Below are positions 8,301-11,182 of a stretch of 11,182 nucleotides of DNA, in pieces (the first letter of the stretch is position 1; every line of letters begins with the position of its first letter). The DNA lies in contig URNE01000034.1 in NCBI GenBank assembly GCA_900549045.1, forward strand, positions 1 through 11,182, read 5' to 3'. Origin of the DNA: an uncultured bacterium. GTDB lineage: Bacteria > Verrucomicrobiota > Lentisphaeria > Victivallales > UBA1829. Both the position numbers and the translations under genes were made by a program. The notes under the pieces are model-generated. The model ran no database searches and was not told the origin of the DNA. It saw only the letters and a program-made list of their open reading frames with translations.

Positions 8301-8824
8301 TGAATTTGGAGCGTCTGTTCGTTTCGGGCGGTTCGGTCGTGTCGTTCGGAACGCTGTTTCTGCGTCCTCCGCGCGAATTGTTCCTGTTCCACGATGCGAA
8401 GATGGAGCGCGGGAGCTCCGCGCTTCTGTATGAACGGAGTGTTGCGGGCGAATCCGCAATGCGTCTGCGCCGGCAGCTCCGGATACTTGACGCATATCTG
8501 GACGGCAGCGGCGACCGGCTGCGGAGCATGGCCTATGAAATCAATGGAAAGCGCTATTCCATGATTCCGGTGATGACGAATTACGATTCGGCAAAAACAA
8601 TGGCGGCGAAGCTCGGGGCGTCTCTGCCCTCATGGGAAAAGTCCCGGGAGCAGGCGGAGCTTTTCCGGATGCTCAAAACGCCGTTCTGGGTTGAGACGGA
8701 CGAGGCTCCGGAAAGCGGCAAACCGCATTCCGGCTGTTTTCTGGACCGCCGACCGGGACGGAGCGGCATCGCGGTCAACCGGAACCCGCAGCGTGCGCTC
8801 CCGCTGGTGCTGGAGTGGAAGTAA
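5372..8824 (+). CDS. Membrane Ser/Thr protein kinase with WNK-like lysine placement and LRR/lectin-like sensor region
   Basis: Single-pass receptor-type Hanks kinase of 1150 residues. Kinase domain about 35-320: glycine loop GSGGMKIV (39-46); beta-3 IAMA (58-61), with Ala61 where VAIK has its lysine; alpha-C Glu77; catalytic loop HLDLKPDN (159-166), with Asp161, Lys163 and Asn166; DWG (179-181) in place of DFG; GTPDYMAPEQ (213-222) as the APE segment. HLD makes it a non-RD kinase. Lys44 in the loop aligns with the relocated catalytic lysine of WNK kinases, so activity is plausible despite the missing lysine. A membrane helix spans about 342-364, preceded by KRNR, placing the kinase inside and the rest outside. 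Then come a charged helix (365-400), a concanavalin/LamG-like segment opening with FSDDFTEPDFTDRWKF (406-421) and running to about 596, a helical linker (600-670), about 13 leucine-rich repeats (702-990), and a C-type-lectin-like module (about 1055-1150; NGKRYSMIP, YDSAKTMAAKLGASLPS, FWVE). The ATG has a good ribosome site and its own promoter. Target and ligand are unknown. Confidence 0.9.
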   Translation: MKNFDPGKTQVVGSDTRKIPAERLTASPNERYHNRNVIGSGGMKIVLQTDDLNVGRSIAMAISKDASPEKQLRFLEEARITASLEHPNIVPVHDIGRGRSGVPYFTMKLVRGLTLEQIIDGLRKNDPGLQKRFPLHARLEIFLKVCDAIAFAHSRGIIHLDLKPDNIQVGEYGEVLVLDWGIARRVGDVEPDIPASPKLSASAGVTMDGVIRGTPDYMAPEQASGQNSRRGLWTDIYSLGAILYTLITLHTPYEGRSMEEILQNVMTGGITPLSLKDGRRVPAPLEFIVLRAMALSPERRYPSVQALREDIIAYQNGFATVAENAGLSTLFLLWLKRNRIQIYVVFSIVLTIGIVLTFAAIHLYARALSEKVFGRSEQARIAAERAFSGLESRIRRENLREWKLKFSDDFTEPDFTDRWKFRLNHRIPLAASQTLRYVKPGAEGIRIFAMAYPLDMLSGNVLRSKDLRMLTEFSVDDAAPGAVVQITLNNTGFNDGYVFSLYPLENPHVTLHRGHSEELLAEAKAAHPPVGEAWKVDVIVTSGPEGTALKMSVQGKEVLHFSEPRRISALPERMIPAAFSFSKCAATLRSVKLMTLGASMRADILDIAEQLLRKGTFAAAQELFNEAEESATSPERRKRAADGLRTARLLQEYRSRIPQWEELLRKSWKGARIRFNLEHGGFHLFASGGSVRDLSALKDIPVSGLTLLDAQPQSFEPLRRGRLRVLILRNCRIPSPSPLASLPLETLVLDRTPAANIEFLRKLKLKHLTLRGCGIESLAPLAGMKIETLDVSHNRIRNLRPLLGMPLKSLSAQFNDISSILPLYKMPLEILNLACNRIADIQALHGLPLRKLDLACNAVEDISALKGMPLEVLDLAYNRVESLAPLAETAGLTALYLESNRVTELAPLRKLTRLTVLDASDNRILSLVPLAQCRMLADLSLCGNRIQDLSPLKNLKALRSLNCFGNPVAELDPLNTLNLERLFVSGGSVVSFGTLFLRPPRELFLFHDAKMERGSSALLYERSVAGESAMRLRRQLRILDAYLDGSGDRLRSMAYEINGKRYSMIPVMTNYDSAKTMAAKLGASLPSWEKSREQAELFRMLKTPFWVETDEAPESGKPHSGCFLDRRPGRSGIAVNRNPQRALPLVLEWK
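7475..8305 (+). repeat. Tandem leucine-rich-repeat coding array (63-66 bp unit)
   Basis: Encodes kinase residues 702-978. The unit resembles LExLDLAxNRVxSLAPLAGMP. The first units, up to about residue 869, are 21 residues (63 bp); from about residue 870 they become 22 (66 bp). Neighbouring copies share codons as well as residues; ATGCCGCTGGA recurs at the unit joints. These are bacterial SDS22-like repeats, expected to form a curved protein-binding surface outside the cytoplasm. Confidence 0.85.
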
Positions 8825-9307
8825 TTATTTCCCCCACTGCGAATACGGCGTGCGCGCGAGCCGGGAGTTGGCGTAACGGTGATCTCCGGTCACTTCTTTT
8901 CCGAGCCATTCGGGACGCGGGAAGGTCTGCGTTTCGGATTTGAGTTCAATTTCCGCGATGATGAGTCCCGCGTTCTCCCCGCGGAATTCGTCGATCTCCC
9001 ACCGGAATCCCTGATGAACGACGATGTGCCGCACTTTGTCGATGACTCCGCCGGTGCAGAAGAGCTTGAGCATCTGTTCGGCGTCTGCAACGGGAATTTC
9101 GTATTCGAATTCGTTTCTGGAGAACCCTTTGACGGCGCTTTTCAGAGTGATGAACGCTTTTTCTCCCGCGATCCGGATGCGTCCGGAAACGTAAGTCGCC
9201 CCGCCGGCGAACGGCAGATAACTCTGTTTGAATACGGTGGATTGTGTGACGGCTCCTCGCCAGGAATCGTCGTTCAGAAGAAACTTGCGTTCAATTTCCA
9301 TGCCCAT
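8825..9307 (-). CDS. CYTH-domain triphosphatase-like protein
   Basis: A CYTH-fold (triphosphate tunnel metalloenzyme) protein of 160 residues, the single-domain form; relatives hydrolyse inorganic triphosphate or related triphosphates with a divalent metal. The signature ExExK is at Glu4-Glu6-Lys8 (MEIERKFLL). Other tunnel residues follow in order: RIRI (43-46), ITLKS (Lys56), NEFEYEIP (65-72), KVRH (91-94), WEIDEFRGEN (103-112), AEIEL (118-122) and a C-terminal WLGKEVTGDHRYANSRL stretch. All charged positions expected for the fold seem present, so it should be active. The ATG at 9307 is preferred over the one two codons later because GGAG lies 7 nt before it. It is the last gene of the four-gene minus operon and its start overlaps the Nudix gene by 17 nt. 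Its TAA directly abuts the kinase stop. The substrate cannot be told from sequence: tripolyphosphate is likeliest, while adenylate cyclase or thiamine triphosphatase activity is possible. Confidence 0.9.
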   Translation of the reverse strand: MGMEIERKFLLNDDSWRGAVTQSTVFKQSYLPFAGGATYVSGRIRIAGEKAFITLKSAVKGFSRNEFEYEIPVADAEQMLKLFCTGGVIDKVRHIVVHQGFRWEIDEFRGENAGLIIAEIELKSETQTFPRPEWLGKEVTGDHRYANSRLARTPYSQWGK

Positions 9308-9791
9308 GCTGAGTCTCCATGCGGGAAAGAATCAGAGCCTTGAGATTGCGGAGCACCTCGGCGGACTCTTCGGTTTTCATGATGCGGATTGCGCGGTCGA
9401 TGAGGAACAGGCGGCGCGAACGCGTCCCTTCCTCCTCCCAGCGCGGCAGAATCCGTTCAATTGCAAGCGGATAGATGCGGACGGATGCAATGCCGGCGGC
9501 CGTTTTGTTGAAGTTGATGACTCCGAGCACGTTGTTTTCGCATTCCCCGACCACGCCGGCCTCTTCGAACGCCTCTTTCGCTGCGGATTTGAGCGTATCC
9601 ATGCTCTTGGCTATGTTGCCTTTCGGGAGAATCCATCCGCCGCCCGCGGAGGGGGTGACGAGCATGACGCGGATTTCGTCGCCGTACACTATGTAGGGCG
9701 CGCTTCCGGACTGCTGGATCCGTTTCGCCTTCGGAGAAACCTTTTTTGCAGGGCGAGGCTTGACCGCGGCTTTCAGAGTGACGGTTTTCAT
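9291..9791 (-). CDS. Nudix hydrolase (diadenosine/diphosphoinositol polyphosphate type)
   Basis: Cytoplasmic Nudix-fold hydrolase of 166 residues that would cut a nucleoside-diphosphate-linked or polyphosphate substrate. The Nudix box spans residues 58-80 (GNIAKSMDTLKSAAKEAFEEAGV), keeping Gly58, Glu73, Glu76, Glu77 and Gly79. The first box glutamate is Met64 and the Arg before Glu73 is Lys72. It is preceded by WILPKG (53-58), and a YPLAIERILPRW segment follows; this pattern is seen in Nudix proteins related to Ap6A/diphosphoinositol phosphohydrolases. The first 24 residues are rich in Lys, Arg, Pro and Ala and look like a disordered basic tail. I place the start at the ATG at 9791, which forms a 4-nt ATGA overlap with the preceding stop. 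An open frame continues upstream to 9965 but would lie wholly inside the previous gene. No strong ribosome site is visible, so translation is probably coupled. The 3' end overlaps the CYTH gene. Confidence 0.88.
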   Translation of the reverse strand: MKTVTLKAAVKPRPAKKVSPKAKRIQQSGSAPYIVYGDEIRVMLVTPSAGGGWILPKGNIAKSMDTLKSAAKEAFEEAGVVGECENNVLGVINFNKTAAGIASVRIYPLAIERILPRWEEEGTRSRRLFLIDRAIRIMKTEESAEVLRNLKALILSRMETQHGHGN

Positions 9792-10180
9792 TTTTCGCTT
9801 TCGTTGAATTTCCGCAGCGCCGCGGCAAGGCGGTCGTAAAGACGGTACAGCGCGACGCGTTCGGTGATGGAGGAGGAGAGCATCCGCTTCACTTTTCCGT
9901 CCTTGAACACGATTTTCAGTTCCACATACCGGGAGAATTCGACCTTGAGCCAGATGAAAATGCATCCGGCGACCAGGATGATGTAGGCTGGCATGTAGTA
10001 AAGGCAGGCGAGGGAGCCGAGAATGAACAGAATGGCCGCCGTCGTGCAGGTGAATGCGCGGTGATCCACGCTGAACTGTTTGACGTCTTTCAGTGCCACC
10101 TGTTCACGGGGGAAGTTGACGACCCCGTTTTCCACAGTGATTCCGGAATAGTTTTTTCGTCTGTGAAGCCTGATTGTCAT
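9788..10180 (-). CDS. Small membrane protein, DUF6232-like (PH-like fold with two-helix hairpin)
   Basis: A 130-residue hypothetical protein. A short polar N-terminal region contains a strand-like segment (GITVENGVVNFPREQVALKDV, within residues 13-33). Two closely spaced hydrophobic helices follow at about 46-62 and 64-80, forming a membrane hairpin. A C-terminal cytoplasmic part then has strands (YVELKIVFKDGKVKRML) and a final helix (ERVALYRLYDRLAAALRKF). This order of strands, TM hairpin, strands and helix is that of small bacterial DUF6232/bPH-type proteins, whose function is unknown. I assign the family from architecture only. It overlaps the oxidoreductase stop and the Nudix start by 4 nt each (ATGA at both ends), indicating tight translational coupling. 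It has no clear ribosome site of its own. Confidence 0.75.
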   Translation of the reverse strand: MTIRLHRRKNYSGITVENGVVNFPREQVALKDVKQFSVDHRAFTCTTAAILFILGSLACLYYMPAYIILVAGCIFIWLKVEFSRYVELKIVFKDGKVKRMLSSSITERVALYRLYDRLAAALRKFNESEK

Positions 10181-11169
10181 GTCTGAACCGCCATTCTGAT
10201 CTCTTTCAATTTTATCCCCGGAATCTTGAGAGATGGTTCGTAAACCGGAGAGATGAATTTTTCCTGTTCCCCTGCGAGGATTGCCGCCAGTGCGGTTCCC
10301 TGATCTTTTGCCGCCGCCCAGAGCCCGTTGACTTTGCCGTCAAACTGCGCGCAGTCGCCGATGGCGTACACGTCCGGAAGCGAGGTCGCGAAACGGTCGT
10401 CGACGATGATTCCGCGGTCGATTTGCGCTCCGGCCGCCTTCGCCAGTTCTGCGCGAGGACGGATGCCCGCGGAAATGAGGATGAGTTCCGTTTCAAACTC
10501 CGTTCCGTCATCCAGCCTGATCCGCCAGCCGTCAGCGGTCCGGGCAAGCGATTCGGTGGAGCGTCCGGTGAAGACGCGGTAGCCAAGTTCGTCAAATTTT
10601 CTGCTCAGAATCGCGGATTCCGCTTCGGAGAGCTGACGCGGGAGAAGACGCGGCTGCATTTCGATGATTGTGACTTTCTGTCCGCGCTGAAGCAGTGCGT
10701 GCGCGGCTTCGAGTCCGAGCAGTCCGCCGCCGATGACGGTTGCGGACTTTCTGTCCGGCATCTGCCGGAGAATGCGCTGAACGTCTTCGAGCGAGCGGAG
10801 CGTCATATTCTGTTCCGCTCCCTGAATCGGAGGCAGGGCGGCGTCCGCGCCAGTGGCGAGAATCAGTGTGTCATATGCAAGCGTTTGCGAACCGGAGAAC
10901 GCGAGCCGTTTCTGTTCCGGATGAATTGCGGAGACTTCGCATGACGGGCGGAAGTCAATCCCGAGCGCGCGGATCGCTTCGGGGGAGGAGAGCACGAGCT
11001 TTTCCTCCGGCAGAGTTCCCGCCAGAACTTCAGGCAGACGGATCCGCGAATAGAGCCCGTGCGTGCCGGAATCAAGGAGGATGATCTCCGCATCCGGTGC
11101 TTTGATGCGCAGAAATTTTGCGGCAGTGAATCCGGCGATTCCGCATCCGACGATCGTGATGTTTTTCAT
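10177..11169 (-). CDS. NAD(P)H-dependent FAD oxidoreductase (rubredoxin reductase/NirB N-terminal type)
   Basis: A cytoplasmic flavoprotein of 330 residues with two Rossmann units that passes electrons from NAD(P)H through FAD to an unidentified acceptor. The FAD-binding GCGIAGFTAA is at 8-17, and SRIRLPEVLAGTLPEEKL (41-58) is characteristic of the rubredoxin-reductase/nitrite-reductase-like branch. ILATGA (103-108) closes the first unit. The NAD(P)-binding GGGLLGLEAA is at 147-156, preceded by SATVI and followed by VTIIE, whose acidic residue (Glu170) favours NADH. AIGDCAQF (269-276) contacts the flavin. There is no CxxC redox disulfide, so it is not a disulfide reductase. The protein ends soon after PSLKIPGIKL, where relatives usually continue for a further 50 or so residues, so the C-terminal domain is short. 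The start ATG has GGAGG (11178-11182) 8 nt upstream. It is the first visible gene of the minus operon; anything earlier lies beyond the window edge. Confidence 0.88.
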   Translation of the reverse strand: MKNITIVGCGIAGFTAAKFLRIKAPDAEIILLDSGTHGLYSRIRLPEVLAGTLPEEKLVLSSPEAIRALGIDFRPSCEVSAIHPEQKRLAFSGSQTLAYDTLILATGADAALPPIQGAEQNMTLRSLEDVQRILRQMPDRKSATVIGGGLLGLEAAHALLQRGQKVTIIEMQPRLLPRQLSEAESAILSRKFDELGYRVFTGRSTESLARTADGWRIRLDDGTEFETELILISAGIRPRAELAKAAGAQIDRGIIVDDRFATSLPDVYAIGDCAQFDGKVNGLWAAAKDQGTALAAILAGEQEKFISPVYEPSLKIPGIKLKEIRMAVQT

Positions 11170-11177
11170 GTTCCCCG

Positions 11178-11182
11178 CCTCC
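11178..11182 (-). promoter_or_regulatory. Ribosome binding site of the FAD oxidoreductase gene
   Basis: GGAGG on the minus strand, 8 nt before the ATG at 11169. It is the only strong Shine-Dalgarno among the first three genes of this operon, which fits the downstream two being translated by coupling through ATGA overlaps. Confidence 0.75.

Noticed and set aside
8878..8903. Possible terminator hairpin after the kinase (GTGA/TCAC then TTCTTTT)
   Set aside because: Only four base pairs with a 7-nt loop, and it lies within the CYTH coding sequence; too weak to call.
9792..9965. Upstream extension of the Nudix frame to a start at 9965
   Set aside because: The added 58 residues lie entirely within the DUF6232-like gene and lack any motif; the ATG at 9791 gives the usual 4-nt overlap.
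10174..10944. A 256-codon plus-strand open frame opposite the oxidoreductase
   Set aside because: No family signature; the minus strand has the full set of FAD and NAD motifs.

Overview
The window is about 11.2 kb of moderately GC-rich, densely coded bacterial DNA. It has six intact protein genes plus a valyl-tRNA synthetase gene whose start lies at the left edge, and one gene broken by an in-frame stop. An LpxA-type acyltransferase points to a Gram-negative envelope. A large membrane Ser/Thr kinase with a DWG motif and an extracytoplasmic concanavalin-like/LRR/lectin-like sensor region suggests the PVC superphylum, perhaps Lentisphaerota (Victivallales-like). This assignment is inferred from gene content and style, not from a marker gene. 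TGA is a normal stop here: four intact genes end with it.

Plus strand, 6-5237: valS is followed within 2 nt by a GT-C (ArnT/PMT-like) membrane glycosyltransferase reading frame. That frame is interrupted by one TGA at codon 81, at a place where the surrounding pattern suggests tryptophan. After a 58-bp gap with an extended -10 promoter comes a divergent lpxA-like gene, closed by a strong intrinsic terminator.

Plus strand, 5262-8824: between that terminator and its own sigma70-type promoter and ribosome site, the kinase gene forms an isolated transcription unit of 1150 codons. The predicted protein has a cytoplasmic kinase domain, one membrane helix, a concanavalin/LamG-like segment, about 13 leucine-rich repeats and a C-terminal C-type-lectin-like module. 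The kinase lacks the usual VAIK lysine (Ala61) but has a lysine (Lys44) in the glycine-rich loop, at the position used by eukaryotic WNK kinases. This is the most interesting observation in the window.

Minus strand, 11169-8825: four genes overlap by 4, 4 and 17 nt and look like one operon. In order they are an NAD(P)H/FAD oxidoreductase, a small two-helix membrane protein (DUF6232-like), a Nudix hydrolase and a CYTH triphosphate-binding enzyme. The last two suggest phosphoanhydride or polyphosphate metabolism. The operon converges on the kinase gene, and the two stop codons abut with no intergenic base. No RNA genes, insertion sequences, CRISPR arrays or attachment sites were seen, and no stretch longer than 300 bases lacks a gene.
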